64,000 bases of DNA from an uncultured Pelagibacteraceae bacterium (lineage in GTDB: Bacteria; Pseudomonadota; Alphaproteobacteria; Pelagibacterales; Pelagibacteraceae). The notes beneath the pieces are model-generated. The model was not told the DNA's origin. It saw only the letters and a list, made by a program, of their open reading frames with translations, and searched no databases. Position 1 is the stretch's first letter. Every line of letters starts with the position of its first letter. Location: positions 77,001 to 141,000 of the forward strand of contig CACMXJ010000001.1 of assembly GCA_902617625.1 (NCBI GenBank), written 5' to 3'. Position numbers and translations under genes: made by a program. Shown here in pieces: positions 41,126 to 49,333 of the stretch.

Positions 41126-41731
41126 ATGTTTAAAAATCTTTACAAAAAATGTTTAGATTTAGCAGGTCACAAAAGTTCTAAATACTATTTAGCGATTGTG
41201 TCATTTGTTGAGAGCTCTTTTTTTCCTATTCCTCCTGACGTTATGGTTGTTCCGATGGTAATCTCCAAAAAAGCGGATTTTAAAAAAATTTTTTTTATAA
41301 CAACAATATTTTCAGTTTTAGGTGGTATACTCGGCTATGTAATTGGAGCATTCTTTTTCGATTTTGGAGTACATATCATGAATTTTTACGGTTATGAGGA
41401 TAAACTTTATAATTTAAAAGAAAGCTTGATAAAAAATGATAGTTTTTATGCTTGGCTAGGGATTCTTTTTTTAGCAGGTTTTACCCCTCTTCCTTATAAA
41501 GTTTTTACGATTGCAAGTGGTCTCATAGGATTTAATTTTTTAATATTTGTTTTAATAAGTTTAATTTCTAGAGGGTTAAGATTTTTTTTAGTGTCATATC
41601 TCTCTTATAAGTTTGGAGACTTGTTTAATGAATTTATGGATAAACATGGGTCAAAATGGTTTACGATAATTGGGATATTAATTGTTATTGTTGGATTAGT
41701 GGTTTATCTAATTTTTAAATCTAATGTTTAA
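41126..41731 (+). CDS. DedA/YqaA-type VTT-domain membrane protein
   Basis: A 201-residue inner-membrane protein. It has the VTT/SNARE-associated motif region ESSFFPIPPDVMVVPMVI and GGILGYVIGAFFFDFG, with the conserved FAGFTPLPYKVFTIASG box of the YqaA subgroup. There are about four to five hydrophobic segments. DedA-family members support membrane homeostasis, some as undecaprenyl phosphate or phospholipid translocases. It overlaps dsbB by 8 bp. Confidence 0.85.
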   Translation: MFKNLYKKCLDLAGHKSSKYYLAIVSFVESSFFPIPPDVMVVPMVISKKADFKKIFFITTIFSVLGGILGYVIGAFFFDFGVHIMNFYGYEDKLYNLKESLIKNDSFYAWLGILFLAGFTPLPYKVFTIASGLIGFNFLIFVLISLISRGLRFFLVSYLSYKFGDLFNEFMDKHGSKWFTIIGILIVIVGLVVYLIFKSNV

Positions 41732-42209
41732 TTTAAAAGCTGAATTTTATTTAAAAATAATTTTTTTATTTAGCTTTATTGCTTTAATTTCTGCTTTTTT
41801 TATAGAATATATTCTTGGACATCAGCCTTGTAATTTATGTTTAATAGAGAGAATTCCCTATGGATTAAGCATTATGATAATAATGGCGATCTTTTTAATT
41901 AAAAAAAATCAGAAATTCTTAGTTATGTTATTAATCCTTACTTTTATCTTCTCTTTTGCAATTTCATTTTATCATTTTGGAATTGAACAAGGTTTTTTTC
42001 AGGAGTCATCTGTTTGTGGAGTAAAAAGTTCAACAGAAATTGTCACTAAAGAAGATTTGCTTAAACAATTAAGTGAAAAAACAATAAGTTGTAAAGATGT
42101 GACATTTAGGATTTTTGGATTATCGCTCACAAGCATTAATATTGTAATTAGTTTATTGTTTATTACAACACTTTTAAAAATTTTTAAGAAATATGAAAAA
42201 AACAAATAA
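41724..42209 (+). CDS. dsbB: DsbB-like disulfide bond formation protein
   Basis: A 161-residue inner-membrane protein with four hydrophobic segments. The quinone-proximal cysteine pair Cys36-x2-Cys39 is in HQPCNLCLIERIPYG, and the second periplasmic pair is Cys98 and Cys123. DsbB oxidises a periplasmic DsbA and passes electrons to quinone. No dsbA is next to it, but a TlpA-type thioredoxin lies 2 kb away. It overlaps coq7 by 17 bp, a link between two quinone-related genes. Confidence 0.9.
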   Translation: MFNLKAEFYLKIIFLFSFIALISAFFIEYILGHQPCNLCLIERIPYGLSIMIIMAIFLIKKNQKFLVMLLILTFIFSFAISFYHFGIEQGFFQESSVCGVKSSTEIVTKEDLLKQLSEKTISCKDVTFRIFGLSLTSINIVISLLFITTLLKIFKKYEKNK

Positions 42210-42723
42210 AAGAGTACAGGAATTTATTAGAGTTGATCATGCTGGTGAGAGAGGTGCTGTCAAAATCTATGAAGGCCAATTGTTAGCTTTAAACACTATT
42301 GTAAAAAATGAAAGTTTAAAAAAAACAATTGAAGATATGAAAGAACACGAAATAGAACATTGTCAATTTTTTGAAAAAGAAATAAAAAAAAGAAATATAG
42401 AACCAACAAAATTTTTACCCTTATGGGATTTACTAGGTGTTGGTTTGGGTTTTGGCTCTACATTATTAGGCAAAAAAGCTGCAATGCTATGTACAGCATC
42501 CGTTGAAGAAGTTATTGATAAACATTATTTAGATCAAATTAATCAGCTTGGTCCTGAAGAGGAAGAATTAAAAAAGAAAATTACAAAATTTAGACAAGAT
42601 GAATTAGATCATAAGGACATTGCTTATGAGCAGGGTGCAACAAAAAAAGGTTTTTACGCTATAATTGATAGAATTATCAAAACTGGATCTAAATTAGCAA
42701 TAAATATTTCTGAGAAAATTTAA
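42193..42723 (+). CDS. coq7: COQ7-type demethoxyubiquinone hydroxylase
   Basis: A 176-residue di-iron carboxylate enzyme of late ubiquinone synthesis. Iron ligands are visible in order: VDHAGERGAVKIYEGQ (Glu), EHEIEHCQFF (E-x2-H), SVEEVIDKHY (Glu) and DELDHKDIA (E-x2-H). It catalyses C6 hydroxylation of demethoxyubiquinone. Its N-terminus overlaps dsbB; ubiE and ubiB are about 10 kb away in the same window. Confidence 0.92.
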   Translation: MKKTNKRVQEFIRVDHAGERGAVKIYEGQLLALNTIVKNESLKKTIEDMKEHEIEHCQFFEKEIKKRNIEPTKFLPLWDLLGVGLGFGSTLLGKKAAMLCTASVEEVIDKHYLDQINQLGPEEEELKKKITKFRQDELDHKDIAYEQGATKKGFYAIIDRIIKTGSKLAINISEKI

Positions 42724-42725
42724 TT

Positions 42726-43295
42726 TTAAGCTTCCAGCTCAACATCCCAATATAAATAGTCCATCCAACTTTTGTGTAAATAATTTGGGGGAAAATTCTT
42801 ACCATTTCTATGTAAGTCTTCAGTTGATGGTTGATATGGATACTGATTAAGTTTCATTCCTGAAGATTTTAATAATTTTCCACCTTTTTTAACATTACAT
42901 GCAGAACATGCTGTAACAACATTATCCCAATGTGTTTCTCCACCTTTGGATCTCGGTAAAAGATGGTCAAAAGTTAATTCCTCTCCACTTCCGCAGTATT
43001 GACAGGAAAATTTATCTCTTAGAAAGACGTTAAATCTTGTGAAACTTGGTTGAGATTGTGGGACTATATAATCTTTAAGAGCAATTACGCTTGGAAGCTG
43101 CATTTTAAAAGATGGACTTCTTACAATTCTATCATAATTACTTACTATTATTACCCTATCTAAAAAAACTGACTTTACTGTATCTTGCCAAGACCATAAT
43201 GATAAAGGGTAATAGCTTAAAGGTCTGTAATCTGCATTCAAAACTAATGCAGGGCATTTTTCTAATGACACATCTTGTTCAATAAAATTATTCAC
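42726..43295 (-). CDS. HNH endonuclease family protein
   Basis: A 189-residue protein with a C-terminal HNH domain: zinc knuckle Cys98-x2-Cys101 (CQYCGSG), the DH pair Asp110-His111 (FDHLLPRSKGGE), Asn125 (WDNVVTACSAC) and Cys130-x2-Cys133. The N-terminal part (ALVLNADYRPLSYYPLSLW) is that of a stand-alone HNH protein widespread in alphaproteobacteria and cyanobacteria. Its cellular role is unknown; there is no linked modification gene. It converges on coq7 with a 2-bp gap. Confidence 0.88.
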   Translation of the reverse strand: MNNFIEQDVSLEKCPALVLNADYRPLSYYPLSLWSWQDTVKSVFLDRVIIVSNYDRIVRSPSFKMQLPSVIALKDYIVPQSQPSFTRFNVFLRDKFSCQYCGSGEELTFDHLLPRSKGGETHWDNVVTACSACNVKKGGKLLKSSGMKLNQYPYQPSTEDLHRNGKNFPPNYLHKSWMDYLYWDVELEA

Positions 43296-43340
43296 ACGAT
43301 AATTTTAGCTTATATAAAAAATGATTTCAATATTTAGTAC

Positions 43341-43994
43341 TCATTTTATTTTTTTTAAAATATAATTTAATGCTATACTAGAGGCCTCTACAGGAATATG
43401 ATGATCGCAATTTTTAATTAAATGGGTCTCAATTTCAATATTTGATCTAATAAAGAAATCTTTTGCCTCTAACATATGACTAGGTGAGACAACTTGGTCA
43501 GAGTCACCATGAATTAATAGGAAACTTGTTGAGGTTTTCTTTCTTCGTTTGAGATCTTCTTGATTTATAATCTTACCAGAAAAACCTACTACACAACTAA
43601 ACTTGTTTTTAGATGTAAGTCCTAGATTAATTGACATCATACAACCTTGACTAAAACCAGACAAGCAAATCTTATTATCTTCTAAATTATATTTAATCTT
43701 TATTTCATCTATGAATTGATTTAGTTTTTTTTCAGCCTTAATTGACTCCTCTAAGATATATTTTGGATCATCTTTTGTAAGATCAAACCATTGATACCCC
43801 GATGGATTTATTGAACAAGTTTCATGACCATTCGGACAGAGAAAAATTGTATTTGTTAGGTGCCTTTTCCAATTTAATGAAAGCATACTTATGTCTTTAC
43901 CATCACCTCCATACCCATGTAGTAAAATGACTGCGTTTTCAATTTTAACATCTTTTTCTGGTTTTATAATGGTTGTATCAAGGCAAAATGTCAT
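43341..43994 (-). CDS. carboxylesterase/phospholipase-type alpha/beta hydrolase
   Basis: A 217-residue protein of the phospholipase/carboxylesterase (YpfH/EstB) type. It has LLHGYGGDGKD, nucleophile Ser115 in SGFSQGCMM, acid in IHGDSDQVVSPSHM and His in KNCDHHIPVEA. No signal peptide. The substrate is unknown; it may hydrolyse short acyl esters or lysophospholipids. Confidence 0.87.
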   Translation of the reverse strand: MTFCLDTTIIKPEKDVKIENAVILLHGYGGDGKDISMLSLNWKRHLTNTIFLCPNGHETCSINPSGYQWFDLTKDDPKYILEESIKAEKKLNQFIDEIKIKYNLEDNKICLSGFSQGCMMSINLGLTSKNKFSCVVGFSGKIINQEDLKRRKKTSTSFLLIHGDSDQVVSPSHMLEAKDFFIRSNIEIETHLIKNCDHHIPVEASSIALNYILKKIK

Positions 43995-44043
43995 AGTAAT
44001 TGATTTATGTTTTTTTATCTATAAAACAGCCTACTATAATTTT

Positions 44044-44247
44044 ATGATTTCTGGAATATTAGTAAAAATTTTATCTATAATCTTACTGGTGGCAGTTGGT
44101 TTAGTTCTAATTCTTGGTATAGGGACTTTATTTAAAGGTGGAGAAACAAGTAAAAAATACTCTAACAAATTAATGCAATTAAGAGTCTTGCTACAATTTA
44201 TAGCAATTATAGCATTAGTAGCTTTTGCATATTTTTTTAAAAATTAA
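44044..44247 (+). CDS. HIG1-domain-like twin transmembrane protein
   Basis: 67 residues with two hydrophobic helices (about 5-28 and 45-64) separated by a short loop GTLFKGGETSKKYSNKLMQLR, which matches the HIG_1_N/twin-TM family of alphaproteobacteria. Mitochondrial relatives (Rcf1) associate with cytochrome oxidase. The start is the ATG at 44044; the longer frame from 43891 lies over the hydrolase on the other strand. It overlaps the TlpA-like gene by 4 bp at its convergent end. Confidence 0.75.
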   Translation: MISGILVKILSIILLVAVGLVLILGIGTLFKGGETSKKYSNKLMQLRVLLQFIAIIALVAFAYFFKN

Positions 44248-44753
44248 TTATAATTAGTTAACCACTTCATAAATTTTTCATCAATGAAGTCGATTGATCC
44301 AATTATCCTCGCAAACTCTAGTCCCTCTCTATTAAAAAAAATAGTTGTGGGAAGACCTCTTAATTTGAATTTCTTTGCCAATGTATTAGGGGAGTCAAAA
44401 TATATTTCTAAATTTTTTATTTTCAAATCTTCAAAGAAAGTTAGAGATTTTTGATAAGTATCCTTACCAATGTTTATAGGAAATATCTTAAGATTATCCA
44501 AATTAGGGTTTTCAGTTAATAAATCCAAAGATGGCATTTCATCTTTGCATGGAGCACACCAAGTTGCCCAAAAATTCAATATAACTAGATTTCCCTTAAA
44601 ATCATTTAAGTTTATTTCTTTATTTTTGATGTCTAAAAACGTTATATCACCGTAATTTTTTAACTCTTTATTAATGACTAAATTTTTTATATCGGTAGCT
44701 TCACTAGCAAAAGAATTTGATAGCATTAAAATAAATATTATTAATAATCTCAT
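44244..44753 (-). CDS. TlpA-like periplasmic thiol:disulfide oxidoreductase
   Basis: 169 residues with an N-terminal signal segment (about 1-17, FASEAT after the hydrophobic core), followed by a thioredoxin fold. The active site is Cys66-Ala-Pro-Cys69 in NFWATWCAPCK, and the cis-Pro loop is LRGLPTTIFFN. TlpA-like reductases keep thiols reduced for cytochrome c or cytochrome oxidase assembly. It is divergent from argH, with a 24-bp gap. Confidence 0.9.
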   Translation of the reverse strand: MRLLIIFILMLSNSFASEATDIKNLVINKELKNYGDITFLDIKNKEINLNDFKGNLVILNFWATWCAPCKDEMPSLDLLTENPNLDNLKIFPINIGKDTYQKSLTFFEDLKIKNLEIYFDSPNTLAKKFKLRGLPTTIFFNREGLEFARIIGSIDFIDEKFMKWLTNYN

Positions 44754-44777
44754 TTTAAAAAGGTATAATTAACTATC

Positions 44778-46169
44778 ATGGTAAAAAATAAAAACAACCA
44801 GACAATATGGAACACAAGAATTAAAAATAATTCATCTAATCTCTCACAAAAAATAGGCAGCTCTATTGATGTAGATAAAAGACTTTATAAAGAAGACATA
44901 AATAGTTCTATTGCTCATGTAGAAATGTTGTTTAAACAAAAAATAATTTCTTTTAGAGCAAAAAATAAAATAATTTACGGACTAAATAAAATTGAAAAAG
45001 AAATATCCAATAAAAAGTTTGAATTTAATAAAAAATATGAAGACATTCATATAAATATTGAAAAACGATTATTTGAAATAATTGGTGAAGAAGCTGGGTA
45101 TGTTCACACAGCAAGATCTAGAAACGATCAAGTAATTACCGACTTTAAAATCTGGATTAAATCTGCAAATCATAAAATTACCATGATGTTAAATAACGTA
45201 ATTAAAAGTTCAATTAATTTAGCTGAAAAAAATGTAGATACTATTATGCCAGGTTTTACTCATTTGAAAAATGCACAAGCAGTTTCATTTGCACATTATC
45301 TAATGGCATACGTAGAGATGTTTAAAAGAGACAAAGACAGATTTAAGGGTAATCTAAACAGTTTAAATGAAAACCCATTAGGTGTTGCTGCACTGACTGG
45401 AACCTCATTTAATATTGACAGAAATTATACGACAAAAAAACTTGGTTTTGAAAGGCCAACAAATAATTCAATCGATACTGTAGCAGATAGAGATTTTGTC
45501 TTGGATTTTCTTTACAGTGTTTCTGTTTGTTCATTACATTTATCAAGGGTATCTGAGGAATTAATTATCTGGAATTCTGATGGTTTCAATCTAATTAATC
45601 TTTCAGACAAAATAGTAACAGGTTCCTCAATAATGCCACAAAAAAAAAATCCTGATCTTTTAGAATACTTAAGAGGTAAATCAGGAACTACTTTCGGTAA
45701 TTTGTTTTCAATGTTCACTATATTAAAAGGATTGCCTCTTTCGTACTTTAAAGACCTTCAAGATGATAAAGAAATCATTTTTAAATCCTATGATGTGCTT
45801 TTTGAAAGTTTAAAAATATTTAATGAAATTCTTAAGAATGTAAGTCCTAATAAAAAAAGAATGCTTGAATTAGCTTACTCTGGATACATTACTGCGACAG
45901 ATTTAGCTGATTATCTTGTGAGAAATAATTCAATGTCTTTCCGAAAAGCCTACCAAAAAACAGCTTTACTTGTGAATTTAGCTGAAAAAAAAAAGAAAAA
46001 ACTAAATGAATTATCCATGGAAGACCTAAAAAAGATAGAGCCAACATTAACAAATGATGTAATAAAAGTGTTTGATTTAAAGAATTCTGTAAATTCAAAA
46101 AAATCTTATGGTGGAACGTCTTTTGATAATATCAAAAAAATGATAAAGAAATATAAAAAGTCAAGATGA
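44778..46169 (+). CDS. argH: argininosuccinate lyase
   Basis: The last step of arginine synthesis, splitting argininosuccinate into arginine and fumarate; 463 residues. The family signature is GSSIMPQKKNPDLLE, with HTARSRNDQVITDFK and AALTGTSFNIDR also conserved. The stop overlaps the ATG of the small lipoprotein gene (ATGA), and that gene overlaps lysA, so arginine and lysine genes flank the lipoprotein in one run. Confidence 0.97.
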   Translation: MVKNKNNQTIWNTRIKNNSSNLSQKIGSSIDVDKRLYKEDINSSIAHVEMLFKQKIISFRAKNKIIYGLNKIEKEISNKKFEFNKKYEDIHINIEKRLFEIIGEEAGYVHTARSRNDQVITDFKIWIKSANHKITMMLNNVIKSSINLAEKNVDTIMPGFTHLKNAQAVSFAHYLMAYVEMFKRDKDRFKGNLNSLNENPLGVAALTGTSFNIDRNYTTKKLGFERPTNNSIDTVADRDFVLDFLYSVSVCSLHLSRVSEELIIWNSDGFNLINLSDKIVTGSSIMPQKKNPDLLEYLRGKSGTTFGNLFSMFTILKGLPLSYFKDLQDDKEIIFKSYDVLFESLKIFNEILKNVSPNKKRMLELAYSGYITATDLADYLVRNNSMSFRKAYQKTALLVNLAEKKKKKLNELSMEDLKKIEPTLTNDVIKVFDLKNSVNSKKSYGGTSFDNIKKMIKKYKKSR

Positions 46170-46300
46170 TTAAAAAAATTACATTTGTTATTTTAGTTTG
46201 CTGTATTTTAGTTTCTTGTGGGAAAAAAGGAGATCCTGAATATAAATCCTCAATAGAAGAAATTAAAGTATCAACAATTATAATTAACAAAGTTTCATGA
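46166..46300 (+). CDS. lptM: small lipoprotein, LptM (YifL/LppL)-like
   Basis: 44 residues. A hydrophobic signal peptide ends in a lipobox: LVSC, with lipidation at the Cys in VCCILVSCGKKGDPEYKSS. After the Cys comes the Gly-x-Lys-Gly-x-x-x-Tyr pattern that marks LptM, the small lipoprotein assisting disulfide maturation of the LptD/LptE outer-membrane complex. LptM genes usually lie just before a lysA or dapF gene, as here. It overlaps both argH and lysA by 4 bp (ATGA junctions). Confidence 0.78.
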   Translation: MIKKITFVILVCCILVSCGKKGDPEYKSSIEEIKVSTIIINKVS

Positions 46301-47511
46301 AATATATAAACAAAAGACTGACAGTAGAGAAAGTCAACTTTCAGCGAATGGCCAAAAAATTTGGAACACCTCTTTATTGTTATTCATATTCAAAATTAAA
46401 AGAAAATGTATATAAATTTAAAGAAAATTTTAAATCTTTTTCACCTTTAATTTGTTTTGCAATTAAATCTAACACTAATGTTAATTTAATTAGAGAAATT
46501 AAAAAATTAGGTTTAGGGGCCGATGTAGTTTCTTTAGGTGAACTTATGATAGCCTTAAAAGCAGGAATTAAGCCTAATAAAATAGTATTTTCTGGAGTTG
46601 GGAAAACTTCTAGTGAATTAAATTTTGCAATAAATAAAAAGATACTGCTTATTAATGCTGAATCATTGAGTGAGATAATTGAAATAAATAGAATTGCTAA
46701 ATTAAGAAATAAAAAAGTTAGTGTCGGAATTAGACTTAATCCTAACACAGACGCAAAAACACTTAATCAAATTTCCACTGGAAAAAAAGAGAATAAGTTT
46801 GGGGTAAATAAAGATACATTTCATAAAATTGTAGATTTTTGTAAAAATTCGAAAAATATAAACTTAAAATGTTTGAGTGTTCATATAGGAAGTCAAATTT
46901 TAGATCATAAGCCTTATGGAAAAATGCTTAAAGCTGTTAGCTACATCTTAGATAAAACTAATCATCAATTTGAATTTGTAGATTTAGGTGGAGGTATGGG
47001 CATTAGTTATTTTAATAAAAATAAGATACTAAATTACAAAAAGTATAATGCTGCAATAAATAATTTTCTTAAAAAACATAAAGTAAAAATTATATTTGAA
47101 CCAGGTAGATCTATAATTGGAAATACCGGTATACTAATAAGTAAAGTCCTTTATATTAAAGATAGTGGTAGAAAGAAATTTATAATTTTAGATGCTGCTA
47201 TGAATGATTTAATGAGACCCGCACTATATGGAGCATTTCATAGAACATTGCCAGTAATAAAATCTAATAAGATGTCAAATAAAACATATGAATTTGTTGG
47301 TCCAATTTGTGAAAGCACCGATAAATTTATAACCTTAAAAAAATTTCAAAAATTAAAAGAAAAAGATTTAATAGCTATATGTGATGTTGGCGCTTATGGT
47401 ATGTCGTTAAGCTCTAATTACAATCTTAGACCTAAATCAATAGAATTATTAATTAAAGGTTCAAAAATTAACGTAATTAGAAAAAGACAAAAGCTCACAG
47501 AAATAATCTAG
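46297..47511 (+). CDS. lysA: diaminopimelate decarboxylase
   Basis: A PLP enzyme making lysine from meso-diaminopimelate, 404 residues. The PLP lysine is Lys57 in CFAIKSNTN. Further features are HIGSQILDHKPY, the glycine loop DLGGGMGISY, FEPGRSIIGN and the active-site cysteine in GPICESTD. It overlaps the lipoprotein gene upstream; plsC follows after 11 bp. Confidence 0.97.
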   Translation: MKYINKRLTVEKVNFQRMAKKFGTPLYCYSYSKLKENVYKFKENFKSFSPLICFAIKSNTNVNLIREIKKLGLGADVVSLGELMIALKAGIKPNKIVFSGVGKTSSELNFAINKKILLINAESLSEIIEINRIAKLRNKKVSVGIRLNPNTDAKTLNQISTGKKENKFGVNKDTFHKIVDFCKNSKNINLKCLSVHIGSQILDHKPYGKMLKAVSYILDKTNHQFEFVDLGGGMGISYFNKNKILNYKKYNAAINNFLKKHKVKIIFEPGRSIIGNTGILISKVLYIKDSGRKKFIILDAAMNDLMRPALYGAFHRTLPVIKSNKMSNKTYEFVGPICESTDKFITLKKFQKLKEKDLIAICDVGAYGMSLSSNYNLRPKSIELLIKGSKINVIRKRQKLTEII

Positions 47512-47522
47512 CTTTTGATAAA

Positions 47523-48224
47523 ATGTTAAGAAACTTTATATTTTCATCATTTTTTTTTACTGGAATTATAATTATTTTAATATTTTTTTTACCCTCATTT
47601 TTCTTACCTAAAAAAGTAGTTTTATTAGGTGGCAAGTTAATGGGTCACTGGACAGGTTTTTGCTTAAAATTTTTTCTCTCAACAAAAGTTATAACAAAAG
47701 GAAAAGAAAATATTATTAAAAACGAAAAATTTTTTATAGCAGCGTCACATCAATCAATGTTTGAAACTTTCTTTCTTCAAACTTTATTTAACTCACCAGT
47801 ATTTATTCTTAAGAGAGAATTATTACTAATACCTATATTTGGATGGTATCTAAAAAAAATTGGTTCTATATCAATTAAGAGAGGTCAGATAACAAAAGAT
47901 AATCTTAGTTTTTATGATGAAATCTCAAATATGGTTAAAAGTTCGGATAGACCTCTAATAATTTTTCCTCAAGGAACTAGAGTTTTGCCAAATGAGAGGC
48001 CACCTTTTAAAAAAGGAGCATCTAGAATTTATGAGAAACTTAATATTGCATGTCAGCCTATTGCAATAAATTCAGGACATGTTTGGCCTAAAATAGGAAA
48101 AAAAGCTTATAATAAAATAATTACAGTATCGATTTTGCCTAAGATAAATAAAAACTTAAAAAAAGAGGAATTTCTTAAAACTTTAGAAAATAGAATTTAC
48201 TCAGAATTAGATCTTATAAATTAA
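47523..48224 (+). CDS. plsC: 1-acyl-sn-glycerol-3-phosphate acyltransferase
   Basis: A membrane-anchored acyltransferase that makes phosphatidic acid, 233 residues. One or two hydrophobic helices (about 5-28 and 35-55) precede the catalytic block ASHQSMFETFF. The motif is H-x4-E (His76, Glu81) where many family members have H-x4-D; I believe this variant also occurs in other proteobacterial PlsC. Motif III is FPQGTRV. It converges on dnaN with a 4-bp overlap. Confidence 0.92.
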   Translation: MLRNFIFSSFFFTGIIIILIFFLPSFFLPKKVVLLGGKLMGHWTGFCLKFFLSTKVITKGKENIIKNEKFFIAASHQSMFETFFLQTLFNSPVFILKRELLLIPIFGWYLKKIGSISIKRGQITKDNLSFYDEISNMVKSSDRPLIIFPQGTRVLPNERPPFKKGASRIYEKLNIACQPIAINSGHVWPKIGKKAYNKIITVSILPKINKNLKKEEFLKTLENRIYSELDLIN

Positions 48225-49333
48225 CCCTTCATCGGCATTACAACGTAAATACTATCAAAATCGCTTGGATCTTTAATTAGTGCTGGGGATCCAGTATCAT
48301 TAAAGTATAGCTCTATTTTTTCTCCTTCAAGCTGGGACGCAACATCAATTAAATATCTTGAATTAAAACTGATTTCTAAATCATGATCAAATTTAACATT
48401 CAACGTCTCTTTACCATCTCCAGAGTTAGTATTGTTAACTGAAAGATTTAGATTATCCTTAGATAATTGAAACTTTACACCGTCTTTTTTATCAAGTGAA
48501 ACCGAAGCTACTCTATCAATAGATCCTAAAAACACTTTTAGATCTGTTTCCATTTTTTTTTGGTTATTTTTTGGAATTACTTGAATATAGTTTGGAAATT
48601 TTCCATCAATTAACTTTGAAATTAAGACGCTATTATTTAACTCAAATTTAATTTTTGATTTCAGATTTGATATTTTTAAATCTCCATCATAATTTTCAAG
48701 TAAATTGCAAAGTTGATAAATGGTTTTTTTTGGTAAAATGATTGGATCAAAGTTTATTTTTTCGTCTAATCTTATTTTTGAAATAGACATTCTATGACTA
48801 TCAGTCGCCACAGCAGTAAGATAAATTTTATCTTCAACTTCTGTTTGATGAAAGTATATTCCGCTCAAGTAATGTCTGGTTTCATCAGTTGATATCGAAA
48901 ATTTGCATTTATTTAAAAGTTTTAAAAAATGTTTTGAATTAATTATAAACTCATTTTGATTAAAATTTTCATCAGTTAAAGGAAACTCTGACGAATTAAT
49001 ACAATTTAAATTAAATATTGATTTATCAGACTCTAATTGAAGTTTACTATCACTATTCATTGTTAAATTTATCTTTTTGCCAGAGGAAAATTTTCTCACT
49101 ATATCAAACATTATGGATGAAGTTGTGGTTGTTTTACCATTTTCTAAAATCTCTACGTTATTTATTTGATGAACAAATATCAAATCCAAATCTGTAGCTG
49201 TTATAGTTAATTTTGAATTTTCTGCATCCAATAAAACATTTGATAATATAGGAAGAGTGCTTCTTTTCTCAATAACTCCCTGGCAGTAACTTAACGCCTC
49301 TTGAAGATCATTTTGATTAACATTAAATTTCAT
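48221..49333 (-). CDS. dnaN: DNA polymerase III beta sliding clamp
   Basis: The processivity clamp, 370 residues in three homologous domains, beginning MKFNVNQNDLQEALSYCQGV and ending DSIYVVMPMKG, both characteristic of DnaN. It holds DNA polymerase III on the template. It overlaps dnaA by 11 bp on the same strand in the usual order dnaA-dnaN. recF and gyrB, which often follow, are not here; plsC converges instead. Confidence 0.97.
   Translation of the reverse strand: MKFNVNQNDLQEALSYCQGVIEKRSTLPILSNVLLDAENSKLTITATDLDLIFVHQINNVEILENGKTTTTSSIMFDIVRKFSSGKKINLTMNSDSKLQLESDKSIFNLNCINSSEFPLTDENFNQNEFIINSKHFLKLLNKCKFSISTDETRHYLSGIYFHQTEVEDKIYLTAVATDSHRMSISKIRLDEKINFDPIILPKKTIYQLCNLLENYDGDLKISNLKSKIKFELNNSVLISKLIDGKFPNYIQVIPKNNQKKMETDLKVFLGSIDRVASVSLDKKDGVKFQLSKDNLNLSVNNTNSGDGKETLNVKFDHDLEISFNSRYLIDVASQLEGEKIELYFNDTGSPALIKDPSDFDSIYVVMPMKG

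Noticed and set aside
43891-44043. Upstream 51-codon extension of the HIG1-like gene
   Set aside because: It lies over the alpha/beta hydrolase on the other strand, and the family starts close to MISGILVKIL.
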